5,220 bases of DNA from Gemmatimonadota bacterium (GTDB lineage Bacteria > Gemmatimonadota > Gemmatimonadetes > JACCXV01 > JAHWKZ01): positions 1-5,220 of the forward strand of contig DAOWHI010000268.1 in assembly GCA_030641505.1 (NCBI GenBank). Reading direction: 5' to 3'. Position numbers and translations under genes: made by a program. Shown here piece after piece: positions 1 through 5,220 of this stretch; within the stretch, counting starts at the first letter, position 1, and the number at the start of each line of letters is the position of its first letter. The notes below the pieces were generated by a model. It had not been told where the DNA came from. It made no database searches and saw only the letters and a list, made by a program, of their open reading frames with translations.

Positions 1-1
1 C

Positions 2-877
2 CCGAATGATGCAGGTGATTGGGTCCAGGTCGATCCGTACGGCGTCTACAACCAGATCAGCGAGTCGGGCTGCTACGACTTGCTGGACACGACGGCGTAC
101 GTGCGGTTGTTCGCGCCGTTCTATCCGTCTTTTCACAACGTTCCCGCACAGTATGTAGGGTTCTACTGGGGTTACTACACCGGGATGGGGATGGGACTGC
201 AGACGATCAGTCTGCATCCCAAAGGGAATAGCGTGTTGGCATCCGGCGCCTTCCAGTCCGGACTGCCCAAGGCGTGGTACATGCGGATGTACATGACGGC
301 GAGCGACTATCAGAAGTGGTTCAACGAGTATGGCGCCCAGGGGTTCCGTCCGCGGGAGATCTCGGTTACCCGGCACAGCAGTGGTGAGCCACGCTTTACG
401 GTGATCTGGAAGAAACGCCAGGGGGAGAGCTTCGCGGCGTATCACAACATAACCGATGCGGTCTGGAACGCGAAGTGGAAGGAACACGTCGAGGACGGCG
501 GCATGAAAGTCGAGGAGCGAGCTGCATATCGGGTTGGCAACTCGCGGCGACTGGCGGCGGTGTTTGTAGAGGAAGGGCCGCCAGGTGGCTTCTACGAGTA
601 CCACTACATGACCGGCCAGGCCTATCAGTCAAAGGCCGAAGAGCTGGACGCGCAAGGATGGGATCTGGTCAATGCCGAGGCTGAGGAGCTTCCCGAGGGA
701 ACCCGGTTTGGGGGGATCTGGCGCAAGGTACCCGGGACTTTCGCGGCCCGACACGGGCTGACACCAGGGCAGTATCAGAGCACGTTCGAGGATCTTGGGT
801 CAAACGGGTATCGTCTTTACGACGTTCAGGGTTACGACGACTCGGGGCGGTTTATCGCCGTGTGGACTAAGCCGTGA
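2..877 (+). CDS. BTRD1-type tandem repeat protein, 5'-truncated by the window edge
   Basis: The frame is open from base 2 to the TGA at 875-877 and no convincing start lies inside, so the gene begins upstream; 291 residues are visible. Residues about 91-138, 141-191, 197-242 and 245-290 form four related units of roughly 50 residues. Each has an aromatic-rich entry, a helix of the kind seen in GLTPGQYQSTFEDL, a turn such as NGYRLYDV, and a closing strand ending in IWKK, IWRK or VWTK. This is the pattern of bacterial tandem repeat domain 1 (BTRD1, from memory), found beside hydrolase domains such as beta-lactamase-like serine hydrolases and in polyglycine-hydrolase-like proteins. Visible residues 1-90, rich in Tyr, Gly and Phe, probably end an enzymatic domain that I cannot identify. 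No membrane segment is seen. The repeats probably serve binding or a structural role, and secretion is plausible but unproven. The 3' end overlaps the convergent cyclase gene by 11 bp. Confidence 0.8.
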   Translation, partial: PNDAGDWVQVDPYGVYNQISESGCYDLLDTTAYVRLFAPFYPSFHNVPAQYVGFYWGYYTGMGMGLQTISLHPKGNSVLASGAFQSGLPKAWYMRMYMTASDYQKWFNEYGAQGFRPREISVTRHSSGEPRFTVIWKKRQGESFAAYHNITDAVWNAKWKEHVEDGGMKVEERAAYRVGNSRRLAAVFVEEGPPGGFYEYHYMTGQAYQSKAEELDAQGWDLVNAEAEELPEGTRFGGIWRKVPGTFAARHGLTPGQYQSTFEDLGSNGYRLYDVQGYDDSGRFIAVWTKP

Positions 878-2825
878 TCGTGTAGATCTCGATGGTTTCC
901 GCACGGCCCATGACGGCGCGTTTGCCGATTGACTTCAACGGCAGCGCGCCGTCGAGTTTTTTGGCGGTCGCGGCCGAAAGCAGAATCGTGGTGCCGGTCT
1001 CCTTGTTCAGTGCCTCGAGTCGACTGGCCACGTTTACGGTGTCGCCGATCGCGGTGTAGTCCATGCGTCGCTCCGGGTCGCCGATAAAGCCAACGACGGC
1101 GGCGCCGGTGTGGATGCCGATGCCGATGTCCAGGCGTGACCGACCGGCGGCGACCCAGTCGTCGTTTAGCGTCTCCAACCGGTCCAGCATCCCGATCGCC
1201 GCTTGGCAAGCGTGACCGGCGTGGTCGGGCTCGACGAGCGGGGCCCCGAAGAAGGCCATCAACCCGTCCCCTAGATACTTGTCGAGCGTCCCGCCGTGAT
1301 CGAATAGCACTTCGACCATCGCCGTGAGGTACTCATTCAGGGTTTCGACCACGACCTCGGGCTCGACCCGTTCGGATTGCGTCGTAAAGTTTCGGATGTC
1401 GCTGAACAGCACCGTCACCTCGCGACGCTCGACGGCCCGGTGGAGGTCCTCTCCTGATTCGGCTAGCTGATTCGCGACTTCAGGTGGAATGAACTTCGCG
1501 AACATTCGTCGGATCTGGCGGTGGCGTTTTCCTTCGACCACGTATGATCCGGCCATGGCGCCGGCGTAGGCCAATACGGCGCCGGTTACAGGGGCCGCTA
1601 CTGGAAAGAGCCAGCCGCCGATGAAGAACGCCGCCAGCGCCAGCGCTCCGATCATCGCGAGTATCCCTGCCAAAGCGACCGCCGACCGTCGAGCCGACCG
1701 GATGAGCGCGACCGCCAGGCCAGTGAGCGACGCGGCTAGCAGGGTTAAGAACACGACCCAGCCGATCGGCAGCACCCGCAAGAAGTCGCCCGATCGCAAT
1801 GTGTCCAGAATCGTGGCGTGGAGAAACACACCGGGCTCGGTGGGACTGAAAGGTCCGGCGATGAAGTCGCCAACGCCGGTCGCGCTGGAGCCGATCAGCA
1901 CGATGCGATCGGTGAACTCGGCCGGATCGAGATCGGGCTCGGCCCCGACCGAGATCTGCGCGTAGCTGTTCAGGACCTCGTGGGCCGAGCTCACACGATA
2001 CGGCTCCCCATAGCGACCGCGCCAATGCGCCCGCAGGCGACCCTCCTCGAGCGGTATCCGGCGGTCGTCCAAAGACAACTCACCATCGACGATCGACAAT
2101 CGGTCGTATCCGCCCGGACCTTCCAGGACAGCCGCCAACCCGATCGACGGATAGAGCCGGCCGTCGTGCTCGATCAGCAGCGGTTCGAGTCGCTCGATGC
2201 CGTCTCGGTCAGGCGTACGATTGATCGCTCCGATCCCGACCCCGGTGTCGAGGAGCTCGATTACGGGCGGGTTGACGTTCGCAAACCGTGGAGCTGAAAG
2301 GGAGGCCGCCTCGGGAATGGCGAATCGCTCGAGCGCGTCCAGCCGTCGACGGCGATCGATGAACGCCCGCTCCAGTTCTGCGATGGCGGTTTCGCCCTCA
2401 GGATCATCGAACGCGACTGCGTGCACGACCGGTGGGCCTCGCTTGGCCGCGGCGAAAAACAACGAGTCAGCTTGGGGTCGCGCGAGATCGGGCTCGCTGA
2501 ACAGAACGTCGTAGGCCACGACGCTCGGCGCACCAAGCGCGATGAACTCGAGCATCGCACCGTGGGCGTTCCGCGGCCACGGCCAACGACCGAGGTCGCT
2601 CTCATAGAGTCGAAGTGCGCGATTGTCGATGTCGACGATGACGATCGTCGAGTCAGCTACTTCTGAGCCCCGGATCGCGCGCTCGAGCTGAAGTCGAGCG
2701 TCTCCCGTTTTGCGCTCGACCGTTTGGACGGTGTCGGTCGCCATCAGCGCAAACACGATCACCGAAGCCAGTGCCCCGGCTTGGAGTCCGATGAGAAGTC
2801 GCTGGCCCGAAACGGAGCTCGCCAC
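867..2825 (-). CDS. CHASE2 domain-containing class III adenylate cyclase
   Basis: Makes cAMP from ATP at the inner membrane in response to a signal sensed outside. The 652 residues read in order: one N-terminal membrane segment (about 11-30); an extracytoplasmic CHASE2 domain (about 35-345) with the typical GRWPWPR (79-85) and VAYDVLFSEPD (103-113) and a closing IVLIGSSA (308-315); three membrane segments (about 353-375, 383-402, 404-428); a short linker with FAKFIPPEV; and a class III cyclase domain (about 465-625). Both metal-binding Asp are present, D476 in FSDIRNF and D520 in KYLGDG. So are K516 and D595, the pair that selects adenine, and the transition-state residues N598 and R602 in NVASRLE. 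It should therefore be active and ATP-specific rather than a guanylate cyclase. The start is GTG at 2823-2825, 9 nt after an in-frame TAG, with a G-rich stretch upstream. It lies 66 bp behind the DUF6982-like gene on the same strand, probably in one operon. The ligand is unknown. Confidence 0.95.
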   Translation of the reverse strand: MASSVSGQRLLIGLQAGALASVIVFALMATDTVQTVERKTGDARLQLERAIRGSEVADSTIVIVDIDNRALRLYESDLGRWPWPRNAHGAMLEFIALGAPSVVAYDVLFSEPDLARPQADSLFFAAAKRGPPVVHAVAFDDPEGETAIAELERAFIDRRRRLDALERFAIPEAASLSAPRFANVNPPVIELLDTGVGIGAINRTPDRDGIERLEPLLIEHDGRLYPSIGLAAVLEGPGGYDRLSIVDGELSLDDRRIPLEEGRLRAHWRGRYGEPYRVSSAHEVLNSYAQISVGAEPDLDPAEFTDRIVLIGSSATGVGDFIAGPFSPTEPGVFLHATILDTLRSGDFLRVLPIGWVVFLTLLAASLTGLAVALIRSARRSAVALAGILAMIGALALAAFFIGGWLFPVAAPVTGAVLAYAGAMAGSYVVEGKRHRQIRRMFAKFIPPEVANQLAESGEDLHRAVERREVTVLFSDIRNFTTQSERVEPEVVVETLNEYLTAMVEVLFDHGGTLDKYLGDGLMAFFGAPLVEPDHAGHACQAAIGMLDRLETLNDDWVAAGRSRLDIGIGIHTGAAVVGFIGDPERRMDYTAIGDTVNVASRLEALNKETGTTILLSAATAKKLDGALPLKSIGKRAVMGRAETIEIYTITA

Positions 2826-2891
2826 TGCGCGAACCTATCCCCGCCGCGCATGTCGAGCGACCCTCCCGTGTTCTCGCCGTTGTCTTTAGAG

Positions 2892-3335
2892 CTAGACTGC
2901 CGGAGCGGTCAGAACTTCGGTCGCCGCGAGCGCCTTCTTGGTTACAAAGACACGCTCGTTGTTGGAGGCCCGGTTCAACATCCCCACCGGGAACAGGAAG
3001 AACCAGTCGGCAGACGGGTCGTAGTCGTAGACCACACCGTCGAGCACCTCACCCCAGCTGAACCGGAGGCGAACCGTCGTGGCGCCGACAGGATCGGGAA
3101 GGTCGGCTTCGGTCTGCGGCCCGTTGGCGTTCTGGCGACTCGTACGATTGAGTGCCAGATCATAAACGAAAAAGGCCGCCACCACGTCGCTCATCTCGAT
3201 GTCGAGAAAACCGAGGACGTTGCCTTCCAGATCGATCCTGCGTAGGAGCAAGAACGGCTTCTCGGGATCGAAGACATCGGCGGTCCCTTTGAGGCGCCGA
3301 CCGTCCTCGAGTAGGACTACCAGCTTGTGATTCAT
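2892..3335 (-). CDS. DUF6982-like two-lobed small cytosolic protein
   Basis: A 147-residue soluble protein with no signal peptide or membrane span. It has two similar halves. Residues 3-60 begin HKLVVLLEDGRRLKG and end VVAAFFVYDL; residues 86-140 begin TTVRLRFSWGEVLDG and end SNNERVFVTKKAL. Each half opens with a strand, a (D/G)G or GE turn and a strand, like small beta-barrel domains. The halves, and especially the SNNERVFV ending, match what I recall of DUF6982, a family of unknown function common in deltaproteobacteria and relatives; no search was run. I chose ATG 3333-3335 because the conserved first strand begins right after it. A TTG at 3351-3353 would add six residues (MQPRRG), and neither start has a strong Shine-Dalgarno. 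The gene precedes the CHASE2 cyclase by 66 bp on the same strand, which suggests co-expression and possibly a part in cAMP signalling (inference). Stop TAG 2892-2894. Confidence 0.82.
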   Translation of the reverse strand: MNHKLVVLLEDGRRLKGTADVFDPEKPFLLLRRIDLEGNVLGFLDIEMSDVVAAFFVYDLALNRTSRQNANGPQTEADLPDPVGATTVRLRFSWGEVLDGVVYDYDPSADWFFLFPVGMLNRASNNERVFVTKKALAATEVLTAPAV

Positions 3336-3537
3336 GCCCCGGCGGGGCTGCAACTATGGCGCCAACCGCCACCCGACGGATCAGATTCACGCTATTTGGA
3401 TAGAAATAAGTAGCTTGGTGTGGTTGGAAGGGTGGTCGATGTCGGCGGGTCTTGTGACTCGCGTCCAGCGACACTCGACCACGGGTGCAGATTACCATTC
3501 GCGGCCCGCGTCCTGCAGGCCGCCTGTCACATGGCGC

Positions 3538-3564
3538 TTGTACTCAAGTCATGGGCGCTACAGC
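3538..3564 (+). promoter_or_regulatory. Possible promoter for tRNA-Ala
   Basis: TTGTAC (3538-3543) is followed after 15 bp by TACAGC (3559-3564), about 20 nt before the mature tRNA 5' end. Both hexamers are only partial matches to sigma-70 boxes and the spacer is short, so this is a weak call based mainly on position. The rest of 3336-3583 shows no further gene; it must also carry the signals for the minus-strand operon, but I see no clear promoter there. Confidence 0.25.
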
Positions 3565-3583
3565 TTCTTTAGGGCGTGGTGGT

Positions 3584-3659
3584 GGGGGCATAGCTCAGTT
3601 GGGAGAGCATCGGCTTTGCAAGCCGAAGGTCACCGGTTCGAGCCCGGTTGCCTCCACCA
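3584..3659 (+). tRNA. tRNA-Ala (anticodon TGC)
   Basis: A complete 76-nt cloverleaf. The acceptor stem is GGGGGCA (3584-3590) with TGCCTCC (3649-3655). The D stem is GCTC/GAGC (3593-3596, 3605-3608). The anticodon stem is TCGGC/GCCGA (3610-3614, 3622-3626) around the loop TTTGCAA, with anticodon TGC at 3617-3619. The T stem is ACCGG/CCGGT (3632-3636, 3644-3648) around TTCGAGC. The third acceptor pair is G-U (3586 with 3653), the G3:U70 pair that alanyl-tRNA synthetase recognises, which confirms alanine. Discriminator A is 3656 and CCA is encoded at 3657-3659. It reads GCA and, by wobble, other GCN codons. It stands alone here, not in an rRNA spacer as is common for this isoacceptor, and converges on the DUF1264 gene, whose stop is 16 nt away. 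Confidence 0.98.
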
Positions 3660-3675
3660 CCAAACGCTGGTGCGA

Positions 3676-4230
3676 CTAGCGGTCAGACGCCGGCATGCTC
3701 GCTTGACGCTGCGCCTCGAACTCCTCTTCCGACAGCGGCACATGGCTGATCGCCTGCGCGATGACCGAGTCACCGGTCGGGATACGCGAATCCTTCGGCC
3801 ACAGATGGAAGATCAACCCGTCGGTTGTCTTGACGAGCTCGACGACCTTCGCAGTGTCCTCGTCGGAAAGACCATGCACCGCAACCCGGCCGCTCTCGAT
3901 CTCCACCAAGTGGTCGTGCCAGGCTTCGTTCCACTGCTCGCGGGAGATCAGGTCGCGAGTGACCGACTTGGCGACGATGTACTCGATTTCGGTCATCGGG
4001 GCCCCAGGGTCGGTCGTCTCGAAGAGGATGCACTGAATAATCGGTTCGGGTGAGATCGGCTTGCAGTAATGATGAAACGGGCCCATCACCTCGCCGTTCA
4101 CTACGTGCGGCGCGGTCACGTGGATGTCGAACCCCTGCGCAGGGGAAGGCATGGCCTCCTCTTGCGCATTGATCGGCTGAACGAGAAACAGCACGGCCAC
4201 CAAAACGGACGGGAAAACGTGACGCCGCAT
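3676..4230 (-). CDS. Exported DUF1264 / oil-body-associated-protein (OBAP) homologue
   Basis: A 184-residue product. Residues 1-22 are a Sec signal peptide: MRR, a hydrophobic core from about residue 5 to 20, and a likely cut after INA (22). There is no lipobox Cys, so a soluble periplasmic or secreted protein is expected. Residues about 35-165 carry the DUF1264/OBAP landmarks: HHYCK (53-57), IIQCILFE (64-71), the EYIV strand (83-86), WHDH (104-107) and FHLWP (141-145). Plant relatives sit on seed oil bodies; bacterial members have no well-defined role. The clustered His and Cys could bind a ligand or metal, which is inference. The start is ATG 4228-4230, supported by a strong Shine-Dalgarno and by the signal peptide beginning there. 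An upstream ATG at 4309-4311 would add 27 residues that look non-coding and would bury the signal peptide. It is transcribed away from the membrane-protein pair at 4359-5054. Confidence 0.92.
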   Translation of the reverse strand: MRRHVFPSVLVAVLFLVQPINAQEEAMPSPAQGFDIHVTAPHVVNGEVMGPFHHYCKPISPEPIIQCILFETTDPGAPMTEIEYIVAKSVTRDLISREQWNEAWHDHLVEIESGRVAVHGLSDEDTAKVVELVKTTDGLIFHLWPKDSRIPTGDSVIAQAISHVPLSEEEFEAQRQASMPASDR

Positions 4231-4236
4231 CGAATT

Positions 4237-4243
4237 CCTCCTC
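4237..4243 (-). promoter_or_regulatory. Shine-Dalgarno of the DUF1264 gene
   Basis: On the minus strand this reads GAGGAGG, a near-perfect anti-16S match, ending 6 nt before ATG 4228-4230. It decides that start over the ATG 27 codons upstream. Confidence 0.85.
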
Positions 4244-4269
4244 GGGCTTTGCAGTGGTCTCAGTTGTGG

Positions 4270-4306
4270 AACGACAGTTGCTAAGCTTAGTCGTTGCTGG
4301 TTAATT
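4270..4306. promoter_or_regulatory. Divergent promoter region with a palindrome
   Basis: This lies between the DUF1264 gene (-) and the membrane-protein pair (+). It contains the perfect 10-bp palindrome CTAAGCTTAG (4281-4290), inside a wider inverted repeat AACGAC (4270-4275) / GTCGTT (4290-4295). On + there is a partial sigma-70 match, TTGCTA (4278-4283), 17 bp, TTAATT (4301-4306), overlapping the palindrome. On - there is TTGGAA, 16 bp, TAAGCT over the same bases. A regulator bound at the palindrome could control both directions, but the boxes are weak and this is inference from position and symmetry. Confidence 0.3.
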
Positions 4307-4358
4307 TCCAAAACCGTTCTGACACTGGGTACGGCTTTGAAGCGGAGTCACGAAGACG

Positions 4359-4550
4359 ATGCTGGATATTGGCGTTTCGGCACTGGGCCAGGCAGCCGCT
4401 GAGTACGGCGGTGGTTTCGGGGAAGTCGGCACATTCATCGAGACCTCCGTCCGCAAGTCAGCCAAGCTCGCCATGGACCACAAGTGGTTTCTCCTAATCG
4501 CGATCGCGGCCGTGTGGGGGTTTCTCAAGCTGATCTTCGACACCAACTAG
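4359..4550 (+). CDS. Small single-span membrane protein, unrecognised
   Basis: A 63-residue protein that I do not recognise. The first 30 residues are glycine- and alanine-rich with acidic residues. RKSAKLAMDHK (32-42) is a basic stretch, followed by one hydrophobic span from about WFLLIAIA to FLKLIF (43-59) and a short tail DTN. The positive-inside rule suggests an N-in orientation. Third codon positions are strongly G/C, as in neighbouring genes, which supports real coding. The ATG at 4359-4361 has only a weak GA-rich ribosome site. The stop TAG is 3 nt before the ATG of the next gene, which has no Shine-Dalgarno of its own visible, so the two are probably translated together and may act together in the membrane. 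Confidence 0.7.
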   Translation: MLDIGVSALGQAAAEYGGGFGEVGTFIETSVRKSAKLAMDHKWFLLIAIAAVWGFLKLIFDTN

Positions 4551-4553
4551 AAC

Positions 4554-5054
4554 ATGAAGAGGCTGGCGCCGTGGGTCGTTCTCGCCGCCCTGGTGGGAGC
4601 GATCCAGTTCGTTGTGACTCAGCGGTTGGGAGGGTTCTCACCCAACATCGCTCAGTTCATGGGACGCCAGATCGTGGCTCAGGGGGGTTACAGCGAGTCG
4701 TTGGCTGTGATCGGGTGGGGAATTCATCTCGCCGTTTCGCTGACGTATGCCGCCCTGTACGCTTTCACGTCACATCAACGGTTGATGCCGGCCGGCCGCG
4801 GCGCGCGCTGGATCGCGGGCCTCTTCCTGGCGCTCCTCCTCGGTTGGCTTACGACGCTGGCCACGGGTCCCGCGATCGCAGTCACGATCAGCGTGTTGGC
4901 CGGCAAGGGTTGGCCAGCGGCCCTTCCCGGCCTCAACACGTCGCTCGGCTTCGCGTTTGGAAACCATCTCGGCTTCTTCACGATCTGCTGGTTCCTGACA
5001 CTCGTATTGCCCGACGCTCTCCGGGGCGACCGCCACCAGACCGCTAGCGTCTGA
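4554..5054 (+). CDS. Multi-span integral membrane protein, unrecognised
   Basis: 166 residues with four or five hydrophobic segments: about 5-23, 50-72, 84-105 (possibly continuing as another segment to about 116) and 132-153. Loops are short; the one after the second span is basic (SHQRLMPAGRGAR), so it probably faces the cytoplasm. Polar residues within the hydrophobic parts include H59 and the GNH at 136-138, but no catalytic motif is recognisable. I cannot assign a family. It starts at ATG 4554-4556, 3 nt downstream of the small membrane gene's stop and without a clear ribosome site, which indicates translational coupling. The TGA at 5052-5054 is 20 nt from the stop of the convergent Cys-rich repeat gene. 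Confidence 0.82.
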   Translation: MKRLAPWVVLAALVGAIQFVVTQRLGGFSPNIAQFMGRQIVAQGGYSESLAVIGWGIHLAVSLTYAALYAFTSHQRLMPAGRGARWIAGLFLALLLGWLTTLATGPAIAVTISVLAGKGWPAALPGLNTSLGFAFGNHLGFFTICWFLTLVLPDALRGDRHQTASV

Positions 5055-5074
5055 TCCTGATGATCAGTGCTGGG

Positions 5075-5220
5075 TCACCCCTTACAGGGGTTGTTCCACG
5101 AGCTTCCACCGCACGGGTTGCACGGATTCCCGCCGCACGGATTGCACGGATTCCCACCGCACGGGTTGCACGGATTCCCGCCGCACGGATTGCACGGATT
5201 CCCACCGCACGGGTTGCACG
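5075..5220 (-). CDS. Cysteine-rich CNPCGGNP-repeat protein, 3' end only
   Basis: Read on the minus strand with the first full codon at 5218-5216, the frame is open from the window edge to TGA 5075-5077 and gives 47 residues. There are four exact copies of CNPCGGNP, then CNPCGG and the tail SSWNNPCKG. Eleven of the 47 residues are Cys. The start lies beyond the window. Two points favour this frame. The only base differences between repeat copies are silent (AAC/AAT for Asn, GGT/GGC for Gly). The tail keeps N-P-C with different codons (CCC TGT instead of CCG TGC), showing conservation at the protein level. Similar Asn-Pro-Cys repeats occur in bacterial proteins of unknown function (from memory). 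Regular Cys spacing would suit metal binding or disulfide cross-linking, but no function can be claimed. The opposite strand is also open here and its differences are also silent, so the call is likely rather than certain. Confidence 0.68.
   Translation of the reverse strand, partial: CNPCGGNPCNPCGGNPCNPCGGNPCNPCGGNPCNPCGGSSWNNPCKG
5077..5091. terminator. Weak convergent hairpin
   Basis: ACCCCT (5077-5082) pairs with AGGGGT (5086-5091) around a 3-nt loop, in the gap and tail shared by two convergent genes. A second small stem, TGATC/GATCA (5052-5056, 5062-5066), is next to it. Neither is followed by a T run on either strand, so intrinsic termination is uncertain. Confidence 0.25.
5106..5220. 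repeat. 24-bp tandem repeat in 48-bp doublets
   Basis: Complete units are 5108-5131, 5132-5155, 5156-5179 and 5180-5203, with 17 bases of a fifth up to the window edge. Two variants alternate strictly as A-B-A-B-A and differ at two positions only: A or G at the first base, and G or A at the tenth base of the unit (GGG versus GGA on +). The larger 48-bp period shows that the array grew by duplicating a doublet, recently enough to stay identical. It continues past the window. Confidence 0.95.

Noticed and set aside
1480..2297. Long alternative open frames on both strands inside the cyclase gene
   Set aside because: They overlap a full-length protein with all expected motifs, and their products are Arg/Pro/Ser-rich without structure, as expected of GC-rich shadow frames.
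3584..3675. Integration site of a mobile element at the tRNA 3' end
   Set aside because: No integrase, no repeated tRNA 3' segment and no foreign-looking genes are visible in the window.
3334..4053. Long plus-strand open frame of 239 codons
   Set aside because: It runs straight through the tRNA and antisense to the DUF1264 gene, and its product has no domain features; it is a by-product of high GC.
4231..4311. N-terminal extension of the DUF1264 protein from ATG 4309-4311
   Set aside because: The extension would place 27 polar residues before a clear signal peptide, and a strong Shine-Dalgarno sits 6 nt before the internal ATG at 4228-4230.
5064..5220. Plus-strand open frame through the repeat, giving PHGLHGFP units, with a possible GTG at 5067
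   Set aside because: Repeat differences are silent in this frame too, so it cannot be excluded outright. But it has no ribosome site, its entry region shows no relation to the repeat, and the unit resembles no family I know, whereas the minus frame keeps NPC in its diverged tail.
5106..5220. CRISPR array
   Set aside because: Units are directly adjacent 24-bp copies without unique spacers, in an open reading frame; this is a tandem coding repeat.

Overview
This looks like a fragment of a GC-rich bacterial chromosome. High G/C at third codon positions, non-ATG starts and a mix of class III adenylate cyclase, DUF6982-type and DUF1264 proteins would suit a myxobacterial, deltaproteobacterial, acidobacterial or similar uncultured lineage. 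That placement is inference from gene style; nothing in the window fixes the taxon. There is no phage gene, transposase, CRISPR array or rRNA.

Layout from left to right. (1) Positions 2-877 (+) are the 3' part of a gene whose start lies outside the window. Its visible product ends in four tandem repeats of about 50 residues, of the BTRD1 (bacterial tandem repeat domain 1) type. (2) Positions 867-3335 (-) are a probable two-gene operon, read right to left: a 147-residue DUF6982-like cytosolic protein, then a 652-residue CHASE2-type membrane adenylate cyclase with all catalytic residues. The cyclase end overlaps the end of gene 1 tail to tail by 11 bp. (3) Positions 3336-3583 hold upstream signals only, followed by a complete tRNA-Ala(UGC) on + (3584-3659) with encoded CCA and the G3:U70 identity pair. 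(4) Positions 3676-4230 (-) encode an exported DUF1264/oil-body-associated-protein (OBAP) homologue with a signal peptide and a textbook Shine-Dalgarno. (5) Positions 4231-4358 are a divergent intergenic region with a perfect 10-bp palindrome. (6) Positions 4359-5054 (+) are a tight pair of unrecognised membrane proteins: a 63-residue single-span protein and a 166-residue multi-span protein, 3 nt apart. (7) Positions 5075-5220 (-) are the 3' end of a cysteine-rich repeat gene with an 8-residue CNPCGGNP unit, encoded by a 24-bp tandem repeat arranged as 48-bp doublets.

Functionally the clearest module is the cAMP-signalling operon, in which an external or periplasmic CHASE2 sensor drives cytoplasmic cAMP synthesis. 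The other genes do not form an obvious pathway with it. The least ordinary element is the CNPCGGNP repeat protein at the right edge. It has no start codon in the window, so a start-to-stop gene search of this fragment would miss it.
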